Positions 26,162-36,383 of a stretch of 64,000 bases of DNA are shown here, one piece after another. Numbering within the stretch: position 1 is the first letter of the stretch; each line of letters begins with the position of its first letter. The DNA lies in contig JACKPZ010000009.1 of assembly GCA_024233135.1 (NCBI GenBank), forward strand, positions 110,036 through 174,035. The letters run 5' to 3'. A model generated the notes under the pieces. The model ran no database searches and was not told the origin of the DNA. It saw only the letters and a list, made by a program, of their open reading frames with translations. Source of the DNA: Akkermansiaceae bacterium (GTDB lineage Bacteria > Verrucomicrobiota > Verrucomicrobiia > Verrucomicrobiales > Akkermansiaceae). The translations under genes were made by a program, and so were the position numbers.

Positions 26162-27106
26162 CTACGGCTGGGAGGCGAGGAGCTTGCGCACGACGTTTCC
26201 GGAAACCGGGAAGGCGGTGCCGTGGCGGATGCCGCGGGGCAAGACAAGTTGATCGGTGACATCCTCCCACTTCCTCAGGTCGTTCGAGCGCAGGGCGGCG
26301 TAGTGGTGTTTCCGGTAAACGTCGAAGTAGAGGATCACCGACCCGTCGACCGCGAGGGCGCTCGGGCCTTCGACCCAGCTTCCCGGTGCGTTCACGGGTT
26401 CGTCGCGAAGCGTCCACGGACCGGCGACGTCGGAGGCGGTGGCGATCCGGAGGTTCTTCATCGGTTCCGGATGTTTCGTCTCGTCCTTGAAGAACATGAC
26501 GATGTTTCCGTCGCGAGGGAGCAAGGTCGAGTCGATGGTGTTGAAACCGGGGTCGAACCACAGCTTCGTTTTCGAAAACGTAACGAAGTCGTTCGTGGTG
26601 CAGGCATACATCCGGTGGTTGTTGTCGTTCTTGCCGTCGAACCAGGTCTCGGGAAACGCGTCCGGCACGGTGGAGGCCCAGAAGATGACGAAGTGTTTCT
26701 TCTCCGGATCGTAAGCGAGCTCGGGCGCCCAGCAGTTCTTCGTGCCGGGGAAATCCTTCATCACATGCAGCGACTTCTGCTCCGTCCAATCGATGAGGTC
26801 CTTGGATGATGAGTAACCGATGGTGTCGCCGGTCCATGAATCGGTCCACACCATGTGGAAGGTGCCGTCGGGTCCCTGAACCACGCAGGGGTCGCGCATG
26901 AGCTTGCCGCCGACCTCGGGATGGAGAAACGAGGCCCCGTCCCGCAGGGCGGTCCATTTGAGTCCATCGGCGCTCCATGCGAGGTGCAGTCCGTCCTCAC
27001 CACGACCGGTGAAGTAGGAGAATAGATAACAATTTTCGGGGACGGCGGTGGTTTCCGCGCCCGCGAGGGAGACGAACGAGAGCAGTGCGGAGAGGATGCG
27101 TTTCAT
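26162..27106 (-). CDS. GH43-like glycoside hydrolase (arabinan/xylan side-chain type)
   Basis: 314 residues with a signal peptide ending near SLAGA. The sequence has the five-bladed propeller style of GH43 and relatives: YFTGRGEDGLHLAWSADG, MRDPCVV with Asp72, WAPEL, the TIDSTLL strand, and VEGPSAL with Glu246 as the likely general acid. The exact subfamily is uncertain, and related clan-F/J families are possible; alpha-arabinofuranosidase, arabinanase or beta-xylosidase activity would all fit. It follows the GH28 gene by 19 bases on the same strand, so the two are probably one transcript. The ATG at 27106 gives the signal peptide. Confidence 0.8.
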   Translation of the reverse strand: MKRILSALLSFVSLAGAETTAVPENCYLFSYFTGRGEDGLHLAWSADGLKWTALRDGASFLHPEVGGKLMRDPCVVQGPDGTFHMVWTDSWTGDTIGYSSSKDLIDWTEQKSLHVMKDFPGTKNCWAPELAYDPEKKHFVIFWASTVPDAFPETWFDGKNDNNHRMYACTTNDFVTFSKTKLWFDPGFNTIDSTLLPRDGNIVMFFKDETKHPEPMKNLRIATASDVAGPWTLRDEPVNAPGSWVEGPSALAVDGSVILYFDVYRKHHYAALRSNDLRKWEDVTDQLVLPRGIRHGTAFPVSGNVVRKLLASQP

Positions 27107-27125
27107 GAGTCGGGAATCGGAGGGT

Positions 27126-28739
27126 TCAGTTGTCAGCGGCACCTGGGAACTCGCTCACATGAAGGCCATCGACATTCCGCGTGACGAGCGGCGGGACACC
27201 TTCCGCCACCTTGGCTTGGACACGATGGAGGGAAACATCCGACGAGTCCTCGACGATGACCGCCGGGCGTTTGTCGTCCGACAACAAGTGCATCTCGACG
27301 TTGTCCATGCGCAGGTTGTTCGCGTGGCGGATGAAAAAGCCGTGGCTCGGCGTGACGCCGAACATCGATGGCTCCGGATAGGCCTTCTCGTTTTCCGGCA
27401 GGATCCGTTTCGCATCCTCCGCGGTGCCGCCGCCGGCGCTGTGGATACGGATGTTGCTGAGGCTGACATCCTCGATGGGACCGTCCGGGATGCCGGCGAT
27501 GATCGACGAGTATTCGTGGTGGGCGTTGAAGACGGTGAGATTGTCGATGCGGATGCGGCGGATGGCACCGGGTTTCGCGCCATCCGGTCCACGCAGGCGG
27601 GCGCCGACGCGCAGGAAGATCGGCGCGCTGGTGACCTCGCGCATGGTGACGTTGGAAATCGTGACGTCCTCGAGGATGCCGCCATCCACGGTTTCCAACG
27701 CGATGCCGCGGCAACGCTCGAAGGTGCAGTTGGCGATGGTGATGTTGCGGAATCCGCCGTTCGACTCGGTTCCGAACTTGATGCGGCCGGTGACGCGGTC
27801 GCGGTCGGGCGCGACTTCCTGGGTGCGGCCGTAGGTTCCGTCGAGCACGGTGCCGGGATCGAATCCGCTCACATGGCAACCGGTGATGACGACGTTCTCG
27901 GTGGCGCGCGCCTCGCCGAGGCCGAACGAGCTCTTCAAAACGATGGCGTCGTCGTTGGCGGTGTTGACGACGCAGTTCGAAATGCGGACGTGGCGGCAGC
28001 AATCGATGTCGAAGCCGTCGCGGTTCGAATCGACGGTGACGTTGTCGATGAACAAGCGGTCGACGCCGGTGGCGAGCAGCGCGAAGTGACCGCCCATGCT
28101 CACGGAAAAATCGCGCAGCGTGACGTTGCGGCAGAGTTTCAGGGAGATCGCCTTGTTGCCCTCGCCGTTCATCGCCTCGAACTCATCGACGCCCTCACCG
28201 CTCCCCTTGCCTTCCGGGTCGACGGCGGCGGAGGCATCGGCGGCGTCCTTGAGCGTCAGCGGCGTGTCGCCGGCGTTCTCCTTGCGCCGCGGGCCGGGGC
28301 CGCGGCGGGTGAGGCCTTCGCCGCCATCGATGAGTCCCGGGCCGGTGATCGAGACGTTTTCCAGCCCGATGCCCCAGATCAGGCTGTTCTTCCAGTGGCT
28401 GTGGCCGAAGTCCTGATAGGCGTCCCACTCGTTGGGCTCGGGTAGGTCGTAGGCGCCTCCATGTTTCCCGGGCGTGGCGGCCTTGAGCACCGCGCCGTGG
28501 CCGAGGTGCAGGCCGACGTTGCTTTTCAAGCGCAGCGAGTAGGACAGGTAGGTCCCGGCGGGAAACACCACGGTGCCGCCGCCGGCATCGGCCGCGGCGT
28601 CGATCGCCTTCTGGATCGCGGGGGAATCGAGCGCGGTTCCATCGCCCTTGGCACCATGGTCGCGGACGTTGAAATCGGCTGCGGCGGCCGTCGCAACGGC
28701 GGCAAAGACCGCGGAGAGGATGCGGATCACGGGTTTCAT
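27126..28739 (-). CDS. GH28 polygalacturonase/rhamnogalacturonase-type hydrolase
   Basis: 537 residues with a signal peptide (VFAAVATAAA) and a right-handed parallel beta-helix starting with the pectate-lyase-like DFNVRDHGAKGDG block. GH28 catalytic elements are visible: NRDGFDID (Asp241, the NTD position), NTANDDA (Asp263 and Asp264) and RIKFG (Arg319-Lys321). The usual Gly-His-Gly block is not obvious, which also happens in divergent bacterial exo-acting members. GH28 enzymes hydrolyse homogalacturonan or rhamnogalacturonan backbones. Transcribed with the GH43-like gene and divergent from the GH35 gene at 28863, sharing a 123-base promoter region. The ATG at 28739 is used rather than a GTG three codons upstream. 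Confidence 0.9.
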   Translation of the reverse strand: MKPVIRILSAVFAAVATAAAADFNVRDHGAKGDGTALDSPAIQKAIDAAADAGGGTVVFPAGTYLSYSLRLKSNVGLHLGHGAVLKAATPGKHGGAYDLPEPNEWDAYQDFGHSHWKNSLIWGIGLENVSITGPGLIDGGEGLTRRGPGPRRKENAGDTPLTLKDAADASAAVDPEGKGSGEGVDEFEAMNGEGNKAISLKLCRNVTLRDFSVSMGGHFALLATGVDRLFIDNVTVDSNRDGFDIDCCRHVRISNCVVNTANDDAIVLKSSFGLGEARATENVVITGCHVSGFDPGTVLDGTYGRTQEVAPDRDRVTGRIKFGTESNGGFRNITIANCTFERCRGIALETVDGGILEDVTISNVTMREVTSAPIFLRVGARLRGPDGAKPGAIRRIRIDNLTVFNAHHEYSSIIAGIPDGPIEDVSLSNIRIHSAGGGTAEDAKRILPENEKAYPEPSMFGVTPSHGFFIRHANNLRMDNVEMHLLSDDKRPAVIVEDSSDVSLHRVQAKVAEGVPPLVTRNVDGLHVSEFPGAADN

Positions 28740-28862
28740 CGCAGCCACCCTGCGGTGCGCGGGCCGTCGATGGAAAGCATTCCCGGTTCCTCCGTCCGGG
28801 TTATGACGGTCCCATTTCGGCGTAACGATTCCGGCTTTCCCGCTATTCGGAACGCTGCCACG
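28740..28862. promoter_or_regulatory. Divergent promoter region GH28 / GH35
   Basis: 123 bases between the two oppositely directed start codons. Both operons for pectin side-chain and backbone degradation must be read from here, so a shared operator is likely. No clear palindrome was found by eye. Confidence 0.3.
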
Positions 28863-31217
28863 ATGAAGAAAACAATGAAGCTACCGACATTCTCCGCCGC
28901 CGCGGCCGCCGTGCTGCTCTCGCTCGCCATGGTCCCGCCCGCCGCCGCCCAAGCTCCGAAGCGCCACACTTTCGAGATCGGCGACGAGGCGTTCCTGTTG
29001 GACGGCAAGCCGTTCGTGATCCGCACCGGCGAGATGCACTTCACCCGCGTGCCGCACGAATATTGGCGCCACCGGCTCCAGCTTCTCAAGGCGATGGGCA
29101 TGAACGCGGTGTGCGCGTATCTGTTCTGGAATTTCCACGAGTTCGAAGAGGGGAAATTCGTCTGGAGCGGCCAGGCGGATGCCGCGGAATTCTGCCGGAT
29201 CGCTCAGGAGGAAGGCCTGTGGGTTGTCCTGCGGCCGGGCCCGTATGTCTGCTCCGAGTGGGACGGCGGCGGACTGCCGTGGTGGTTGCTGAAGAACCCG
29301 GACATCCATCTGCGCAGCAAGGATCCGAAGTTCATGGAGGCCTCGCGCCGGTGGTTCAAGGAGGTGGGCAAGCAGCTCGCCCCGATGGAAGTGCACAACG
29401 GCGGGCCGATCCTGCTCACGCAGGTGGAGAACGAATACGGCTCCTACGGCAATGACGCGCAATACATGGGGATGCTGCGGGACGCCCTGGTGGACGCCGG
29501 TTTCAAAGGCCCCTTCTTCGCGTGCAACCCGGTCTACGACCTCGGAAAAGGCAACCGGAAGGACATCTTCAACGTGGTGAACTTCGGCCGCGACGCGAAG
29601 GGCGCGTTCGAGAAACTCCGCAGGATGCAACCGAAAGGACCGCTGATGTGCGGCGAGTTCTATCCGGGATGGTTCGACACATGGGGCGCGCCCCACCACT
29701 TCGGGAACATCGACCAGAACCTCGCCGACCTGCGGTACATGTTGGAAAACAACGGCTCGTTCAGCCTCTACATGGCGCACGGCGGCACCAGCTTCGGCAT
29801 GTGGCCGGGCGCCGACCGCCCGTTCAAACCAGACACCAACAGCTACGACTACGACGCCCCGATCTCCGAGGCGGGATGGATCGGCGACAAGTTCGAGAAA
29901 ACCCGCGCGCTGATGAAGGAATTCCTGCAGGAAGGCGAGACGCTGCCGGACCCGCCGGCGCAGATCTCGGTGACCAGCCTGCCGCCGATCCGTTTCACGA
30001 AGACCGCCGGATTGTTAGAGAACCTGCCGCAGCCGGTGCCCGACAAGGCGCCGCGCCACATGGAGAAGTACGACCAGGGCCAGGGCAGCATCGTGTACAG
30101 CACGAAGATCCCGGCGGGACCGGCGGCCGAGCTCAAGGTCGGCGCCGCGAACGACTTCGCGTGGATCTTCCTCGATGGCAAACAAGCGGGCATCTTCGAC
30201 CGCCGCAGCCGTCGTTTCTCCGCGAAACTTCCCGCCCGGACGAAACCGGCGCGCCTCGACATCCTCGTCCACACGATGGGCCATGTGAACTTCGGCAAGG
30301 AGATCCACGACCGCAAGGGCATCAACGGCGAGGTGACACTCGGCGGAAAAGCGATCGACAACACATGGCATGTGTTTCCACTGCGCTACGATGCGAAACA
30401 ACTCGCCTCGTTGAAGTGGCAGGACGCCGGCGGGAAGACCGCAGCGCCCGCCTTCTGGCACGCCACCTTCGATGTCGAAACACCGGCCGACACCTTCCTC
30501 GACATGCGCTCGTGGGGCAAGGGGCTCATCTGGATCAACGGCCGCTGCCTGTCCCGCTTCTGGAACATCGGGCCGACGCAGACGGCCTTCCTTCCCGGCG
30601 CATGGCTCAAGGAGAAAGGCAACGAACTCATCGTGCTCGATTTGTTAGGGCCGGAGAAACCCGAGATCGCCGGCCTTGAAACGCCGATCCTCAACCAACT
30701 CCGTCCCGAACTCGACTTCGCCAGCGGAACAACCATCAAGGCCGACCTCAAACTCGACGGTGTGGCTCCCGTGATGAGCGGAAGTTTCAAACCCAGCGGT
30801 GACGTGCAGGAAATCCGCCTGCCGCAGCCGGTCAAAGGCCGCCAGTTCTGTCTCGAAACGCTCAACGCCCACGACGGCAATCCGTACGCCGCGGTCGCCG
30901 AGTTCGACCTATCCGACGCGAAGGGGAATCCGATTTCCCACCAGGAATGGACGATCGCCTACGTCGACAGCGAGGAGCACGCCGCCGAGGACGGCTCCGC
31001 ATCGAACGCCATCGACGGACAGACCGCGAACTTCTGGCACACCGAGTGGAAGAACAACAAACCGGATCACCCGCACCGCCTCGTCATCGACCTCGGCTCC
31101 GAGACCGAGATCGGCGGCTTCCGCTACACGCCCCGCGCGGGCGACAACGTCGGCGGGCGCATCAAGGACTACCGGATTTACGTCGGAAACGGCCTCGCGG
31201 TGCCGAAGGGCGAGTGA
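28863..31217 (+). CDS. GH35 beta-galactosidase with C-terminal discoidin-like domain
   Basis: 784 residues with a signal peptide (VLLSLAMVPPAAAQ). GH35 TIM barrel: RTGEMHFTRVP, YLFWNFHE, acid/base Glu191 in VENEYGSYG, nucleophile Glu265 in MCGEFYPGWFDTWG. Galactose-binding-like beta domains follow (SWGKGLIWINGRCLSRFW is typical), and the C-terminus has an F5/8-type (discoidin) segment (NAIDGQTANFWHTEW, LVIDLGSETEIGGF) ending close to the stop. This closely fits secreted beta-galactosidases acting on plant galactans. It has the more typical GH35 sequence of the two in the window. Confidence 0.92.
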   Translation: MKKTMKLPTFSAAAAAVLLSLAMVPPAAAQAPKRHTFEIGDEAFLLDGKPFVIRTGEMHFTRVPHEYWRHRLQLLKAMGMNAVCAYLFWNFHEFEEGKFVWSGQADAAEFCRIAQEEGLWVVLRPGPYVCSEWDGGGLPWWLLKNPDIHLRSKDPKFMEASRRWFKEVGKQLAPMEVHNGGPILLTQVENEYGSYGNDAQYMGMLRDALVDAGFKGPFFACNPVYDLGKGNRKDIFNVVNFGRDAKGAFEKLRRMQPKGPLMCGEFYPGWFDTWGAPHHFGNIDQNLADLRYMLENNGSFSLYMAHGGTSFGMWPGADRPFKPDTNSYDYDAPISEAGWIGDKFEKTRALMKEFLQEGETLPDPPAQISVTSLPPIRFTKTAGLLENLPQPVPDKAPRHMEKYDQGQGSIVYSTKIPAGPAAELKVGAANDFAWIFLDGKQAGIFDRRSRRFSAKLPARTKPARLDILVHTMGHVNFGKEIHDRKGINGEVTLGGKAIDNTWHVFPLRYDAKQLASLKWQDAGGKTAAPAFWHATFDVETPADTFLDMRSWGKGLIWINGRCLSRFWNIGPTQTAFLPGAWLKEKGNELIVLDLLGPEKPEIAGLETPILNQLRPELDFASGTTIKADLKLDGVAPVMSGSFKPSGDVQEIRLPQPVKGRQFCLETLNAHDGNPYAAVAEFDLSDAKGNPISHQEWTIAYVDSEEHAAEDGSASNAIDGQTANFWHTEWKNNKPDHPHRLVIDLGSETEIGGFRYTPRAGDNVGGRIKDYRIYVGNGLAVPKGE

Positions 31218-31307
31218 GCGGGGCGGGATCCGGCCACATGGTCCCGGGAGCGGCCGCAAGGCGGTGGCGCCACGGATTTTTGCTGGGAAACCCGCCGTGC
31301 ATGCGGC

Positions 31308-34300
31308 ATGGATGGCAACATCCGGATGCGTTGCCCGCCGCCAAAATCCCGCCGCCTTCTCGCCGCCGCCTGCCTGCTTGTTTCGCCGGCCGGCGCGCGG
31401 GATTTCGCCCCGTTGTGGCAACTCGGCGATGACGACGGCGACCTGACACCGTTCTCGCAGGAAAGCTGGGGGCCGAACAGCGCTCCGGGATCGGCGACCA
31501 CGAAGGATGACGATTTCTATCTCGCAGGTGTCTATCCGGCACCGATCGGCACGCTGGCAGTGGATGAGCCGATCGCGAATTTCGAACGTGCCGTCACCGA
31601 GGGCGACCCGCGCGTGCGCGTGCACTTTCCGCTCGCCGCGGCTTCGCGTTCGCCGGACGCGCAACTGCGGATCACGGTGGATCTTTCCGACGGCGGCGCA
31701 TGGGTCGGCGGAACGGTTCCCGGATACTCGACGCACGATGTCGTCGTCCGGATCAACGGCGCGACCATTGCGAGCCAGTCGACCATCCAGTGGGATACGA
31801 AGATCGTAGTGACCATCGACGCGGCCACCGCGACCTTGTTCGCGGAGAACAACGTGCTGGAGATCGAGCGCGGCGGCGGACTGCAAGGCGGATACATCGG
31901 ATTCGATTTCCTGAAACTTGAAGCCGATGACGATGCGCTCGCCGATGGCGACGGCGACGGCCTGCCGCTGTGGTTCGAGGAGACCTACGGACTCGACGAT
32001 GCGGAGAGCGACACCGACAACGACGGACTCGACGCCCTCGCAGAGTTTCAGGCCGGCACCAATCCCACGGTGCCGGACACGGACGGCGACGGGCGTTCGG
32101 ACTCGGAGGAAACCGGCGCGGGAACCGACCCGCTCGTTTCCGACAGTGACGGCGACGGTCTATCCGATGGCGAAGAATCCGCCGCGGACGCACTGCTTGC
32201 GGATCGCGACGGCGACGGGTTTCCCGACGGCTACGAGGTGGCGAAAGGATCCGATCCATCGGATGGAGACGACGAGCCCTTCGACTTCACCGGCGCGATC
32301 AGCCTCCAGTTCGTGTGTGAGCGGCAGCTCGACGCGCGTCTCGCCCCCTGGGAAAGCGCCGGTCTCCATGGTCTCCCGCACTGGAACACGAGCTCTCCCC
32401 TGCCCCACTGGATCTACGACGGATGGGTCCTCAACGGATCGTCCGGCACGCTGCTCGACCACCGGGAAAACCCGACGACCGCGACCGCGTCGTGGACCTA
32501 TCACCACGGCGGCAACGGCGTCCATGTGGGCACTGGAAACGAGCGGATGTTCAACGGAATGATCCGCAGCCAGAGGACGGGAACTATCCACTCGAACGGC
32601 GACGTCACGACGACGATCGATACGCCTGCGTCAGTGACCGTCAGCGGGATTCCCTATGCCACATATGATCTCATCGCTTACGTGGGATATACTTATCCGG
32701 GTTCGCGCGCGGTTGTTTCGCGGCAAGGCGATCCTTCGGGCGGACGGTTCATGATTTCCGCGTCGGAGCCGCCGTTCCTCGGGTTCCGGGAAGTCACGTC
32801 CACCACGGAGCCACAGGAAGGAAACTTCGTGCGCTTCCGAAATCTGGCGGGCACCAGCCAGACGGTGACCTTGTCCTCGCTCCCACCCCTGCCACCGGCG
32901 ACGAGCGGATCAACGGTGAATTTCAACTCCGTCGCCGGCATCCACGGCATCCAGATCATCGAGTCCTCCGCAGACGGCGATGGCGACGGGATGACCGACC
33001 TTGCGGAACTTGACCACGGTTTCGACCCCGCCGTCGCGGATGCGACCGCGGATGCCGACGACGACGGAATTCCGAACCACACGGAGGTTTCCCTCGGCAC
33101 GGACCCGCATCATCCGGACAGCGACCGGGACGGCATCGACGATGGCGACGAAGCCGGGCACGGAACGTCTCCGCTCGATGCGGACAGCGATGACGACGGG
33201 CTCAATGATGGAGACGAGGTGAACGAGGTGCCGTTTCCCTCTCTCCCGACCCTCGCGGACAGCGACGGCGATGGTTTCACCGACCCGGTCGAGCGGAAAC
33301 ACGGATCAGACCCGATGTCGGGCGCCAGCGTGCCGCCGCCGGTGCCGGTTTGGGACGCGCCGACCCGCACCTGGCTGTGGCGCATCGACAACCTGCGCGT
33401 GCTGTGGGACCACGGCCGCTCGATGACCGGTGCGCTCGACACGGACGAAGCGATGCTCGTCGAGGCTGTCGCCGACATCGGCCGGAGCGGATGGAGCCGC
33501 CAGATCGGCGCTGGTTTCCGAACGGTCAACGGGCGGTTGGTGCACCGGTTCCGCTGCATCGAGGGAGCCTTTCATCGCAGCGGAAACCCGGCGTCGGGAT
33601 ACTGGCACAGCGATTGGTCGGCGGCTCCGGTGGACCGCAGGGCGGAGCTTGGATTCAGCGGTGTCGGCGATGCGGACGATTCGGCGCCGCTGCGATTCGA
33701 GTTCAGCGCCACCCAGCCGATAGCCGGAGTGAACCTGTGGACGCTTCATTTCCTCATCGCGGACATCAGCAATCCAGCGGCCCCGCAGACCCTGGCCGAG
33801 GTGACGTGGAGCGACGGCGTGGCGGTGGACGCATCGCTCATCGACGGCAGCGCGGTGTGGACGAACGCATCCGGAGAAGACGGCCGCATCCATTTCTCCA
33901 CCGAGCCGGGTGTGTCTGTCTATCAGTCGACCGCTCCGCTCGCACCGGCGGACGGCGACAGCGACGGCATGCCGGACGACTGGGAAACGACGCATTCATT
34001 CGCTCCGGCGGACCCGTCGGACGCCACGCACGACGCCGATGCGGACGGCCTCGACAATCTCCGCGAGTTTCTCGCCGGGACGAATCCCCGCGATGACGAT
34101 AGCGACAACGACGGCGTGCCGGATGGTGTCGAGTTCCGCGGCGGTTCGGACCCGCTCGACGCTTCGTCACTGCCCGCGTGGTTCGCGTTTTCCGGCGATC
34201 CGGACGATCTGGATGGCGACGGGATTTCCGACACATGGATTCTGTGGAGCGGCGGAGTTTCCCGCGTGGCGACTGCGGACGACGACGGCGACGGAATTTC

Positions 34301-36353
34301 CAACCGCGACGAAAGCATCGCCGGTACTGATCCCGATGACGCGGCATCCGGATTCGACCTGGCCGCGGTGAAATATGGAAACGACCTCGTCCTTTCGCTC
34401 ACCGCGCTGCCGTTCAAGGAGGCGGTTCTCGAGTCCAGCGGCACTCTGGAAACGTGGCAGCCCGTGTCTCTTCCACCGGCTGACGAAGTGGATGGACGCC
34501 TGGAAATGACGATGGCCGACGAGTTCCCCTCCGCTTCCGATAAATTCTACCGAGCCGGTTTCCGCCCGATCGACAGCGACGGCGACGGCGTCGAGGACTG
34601 GGTGGAGGAACGGGTGCTCGGCTCGGACGCGGCGCAACCTTCGTCGCTCGTGGAAGCATCGCCCACCTCCACGGGCGGCACCCTCAGTGGTGACCGGATC
34701 GCTCTGTTAGAACGAATGCAGGGTTCGTCTCCGTCCGGCGGCACCCCGGGCGACCCCACGCCGGGGACTCCGTCTCCGACGCAGGCCGCCCGTTTCCTCA
34801 TGCAGTCGACCTTCGGTCCGACGATGGACTCGATCACCGAGCTGCGCGAACTCGGATACGCAGGATGGATCGACCATCAGCTCTCGTTGCCGCCGTCGTT
34901 GTTGCAGCCTTACATCAAGGAGATCAAACGCGACTACGCCGGACCGCGGGCGGACCCGTATTACAGCCGCAACGAGGACGGCTCGCTACTTTACGGCCAC
35001 AACGTCACCACGCCGTGGGCGCGCAACGCCATCGGCGCGGAAGACCAGCTCCGCCAGCGCATTGCCTTCGCGTTGTCGCAGATCATCGTCGTTTCACGGC
35101 GCGATGCGATGCTCGAAGAGAAACCCGAGGCGATGGCATGTTATTACGACCTGCTCGTCCGCCACGCGCTCGGAAGTTATGGCGATCTGCTCAAGGAGAT
35201 CACCCGGAGCCCGGCGATGGGTTGGTATCTCAGCAGCGCCGGAAACCAGAAGGCGGACCCGTCGATCCCCCGCTATCCGGATGAAAACTACGCACGCGAG
35301 GTGATGCAGTTGTTTTCCATCGGCCTGTGGGAGTTGAATCCGGATGGCACGCGGAAACTCGACACGCAGGGCGAGCCGATCCCTACCTATGACAACGGCG
35401 GCATCACCGAGATGGCCCGCGTGTTCACCGGCATGTACTTCGCCTCCCCCTACGGCTGGGGCGGCGGCGGTTGGGAGGACGACCACTACACCGTGCCGAT
35501 GGTGATGCATGCCGACCGCCACGACTTCGGACGCAAGGAACTCCCGGGCGGCGTGGTGCTTCCCGCCCGCGAGGAAACGGCGGAGAACGCGTGGCGGGAC
35601 ATTCATGACGCCATCGACGGACTCGTGCGCCACCCAAACACCGCGCCCTTCGTGAGCCGCCAGCTCATCCAATTCCTCGTCACGGACAACCCGTCGCCCG
35701 GGTATGTGTCCCGGGTTTCCTCGGTCTTCGACGACGACGGGACCGGCGTCCGCGGCAATCTCGGCGCCGTGGCGCGCGCCATCCTGCTCGATCCCGAGGC
35801 GCGCGCGCTGCCGCTCGATCCGCATTTCGGCAAAGTGCGCGAACCGGCGGTGCGGACGATGCACCTCGCCCGCCTCGGCGATCTAACCGAAACTCAGCCG
35901 GACTTCGTCTGGTGGAACTGGGTCGAGAACTTCGCGAATCCCGCGCAACAGGAACCGATGAATCCGCCGAGCGTGTTCAGTTTCTTCACGCCGGTCTATC
36001 AGGCGCCGGGAGAGATCCGCGAGACCGGGTTGGTGTCGCCCGGTTTCCAGATCATCAACACCTACACCGCCGTATCGTTTCCGAACCTGCTGTGGGACAC
36101 CATGCACGACGGATTGAAATCCGGATGGACCTGGAGTTTCCCGCTCGATCAATCGTCCATCCTGCCGGTCGCGCAGGACCCGGGCACGCTGGTGGACCGC
36201 ATCAACCTGCTCGTCTGCGCCGGCAACCTGACCGCCCGCACCCGCGGCATCCTGCTCGGAGTGCTCGAGGATCCCGAACTCCAATGGCAGGACCGGGTGG
36301 CCGTGGCGCTGTGGACCGCGATGGTCTCGCCCGAGGGTGTGATCCAGAAGTAG
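31308..36353 (+). CDS. DUF1800 protein with multiple Ca-binding (TSP3-like) repeats
   Basis: 1681 residues. A signal-like N-terminus (RRLLAAACLLVSPAGA) is followed by a beta-rich region, several runs of D-x-D-x-D-G-x-x-D thrombospondin type 3-like repeats (around 205-325, 550-680 and 885-1030), and a C-terminal DUF1800 domain (from about 1155: AARFLMQSTFGPTMDSI, then AGWIDHQL, YDLLVRHALGSYGDLL, NYAREVMQLFSIGLWELN). DUF1800 proteins are almost always paired with a DUF1501 gene, as here; their biochemical role is not established. An ATG six codons downstream (31326) is an equally possible start. The next gene begins 30 bases after the stop. Confidence 0.88.
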   Translation: MDGNIRMRCPPPKSRRLLAAACLLVSPAGARDFAPLWQLGDDDGDLTPFSQESWGPNSAPGSATTKDDDFYLAGVYPAPIGTLAVDEPIANFERAVTEGDPRVRVHFPLAAASRSPDAQLRITVDLSDGGAWVGGTVPGYSTHDVVVRINGATIASQSTIQWDTKIVVTIDAATATLFAENNVLEIERGGGLQGGYIGFDFLKLEADDDALADGDGDGLPLWFEETYGLDDAESDTDNDGLDALAEFQAGTNPTVPDTDGDGRSDSEETGAGTDPLVSDSDGDGLSDGEESAADALLADRDGDGFPDGYEVAKGSDPSDGDDEPFDFTGAISLQFVCERQLDARLAPWESAGLHGLPHWNTSSPLPHWIYDGWVLNGSSGTLLDHRENPTTATASWTYHHGGNGVHVGTGNERMFNGMIRSQRTGTIHSNGDVTTTIDTPASVTVSGIPYATYDLIAYVGYTYPGSRAVVSRQGDPSGGRFMISASEPPFLGFREVTSTTEPQEGNFVRFRNLAGTSQTVTLSSLPPLPPATSGSTVNFNSVAGIHGIQIIESSADGDGDGMTDLAELDHGFDPAVADATADADDDGIPNHTEVSLGTDPHHPDSDRDGIDDGDEAGHGTSPLDADSDDDGLNDGDEVNEVPFPSLPTLADSDGDGFTDPVERKHGSDPMSGASVPPPVPVWDAPTRTWLWRIDNLRVLWDHGRSMTGALDTDEAMLVEAVADIGRSGWSRQIGAGFRTVNGRLVHRFRCIEGAFHRSGNPASGYWHSDWSAAPVDRRAELGFSGVGDADDSAPLRFEFSATQPIAGVNLWTLHFLIADISNPAAPQTLAEVTWSDGVAVDASLIDGSAVWTNASGEDGRIHFSTEPGVSVYQSTAPLAPADGDSDGMPDDWETTHSFAPADPSDATHDADADGLDNLREFLAGTNPRDDDSDNDGVPDGVEFRGGSDPLDASSLPAWFAFSGDPDDLDGDGISDTWILWSGGVSRVATADDDGDGISNRDESIAGTDPDDAASGFDLAAVKYGNDLVLSLTALPFKEAVLESSGTLETWQPVSLPPADEVDGRLEMTMADEFPSASDKFYRAGFRPIDSDGDGVEDWVEERVLGSDAAQPSSLVEASPTSTGGTLSGDRIALLERMQGSSPSGGTPGDPTPGTPSPTQAARFLMQSTFGPTMDSITELRELGYAGWIDHQLSLPPSLLQPYIKEIKRDYAGPRADPYYSRNEDGSLLYGHNVTTPWARNAIGAEDQLRQRIAFALSQIIVVSRRDAMLEEKPEAMACYYDLLVRHALGSYGDLLKEITRSPAMGWYLSSAGNQKADPSIPRYPDENYAREVMQLFSIGLWELNPDGTRKLDTQGEPIPTYDNGGITEMARVFTGMYFASPYGWGGGGWEDDHYTVPMVMHADRHDFGRKELPGGVVLPAREETAENAWRDIHDAIDGLVRHPNTAPFVSRQLIQFLVTDNPSPGYVSRVSSVFDDDGTGVRGNLGAVARAILLDPEARALPLDPHFGKVREPAVRTMHLARLGDLTETQPDFVWWNWVENFANPAQQEPMNPPSVFSFFTPVYQAPGEIRETGLVSPGFQIINTYTAVSFPNLLWDTMHDGLKSGWTWSFPLDQSSILPVAQDPGTLVDRINLLVCAGNLTARTRGILLGVLEDPELQWQDRVAVALWTAMVSPEGVIQK

Positions 36354-36383
36354 AAACCGAAACCCTGAAACGCTGAGATTTCC

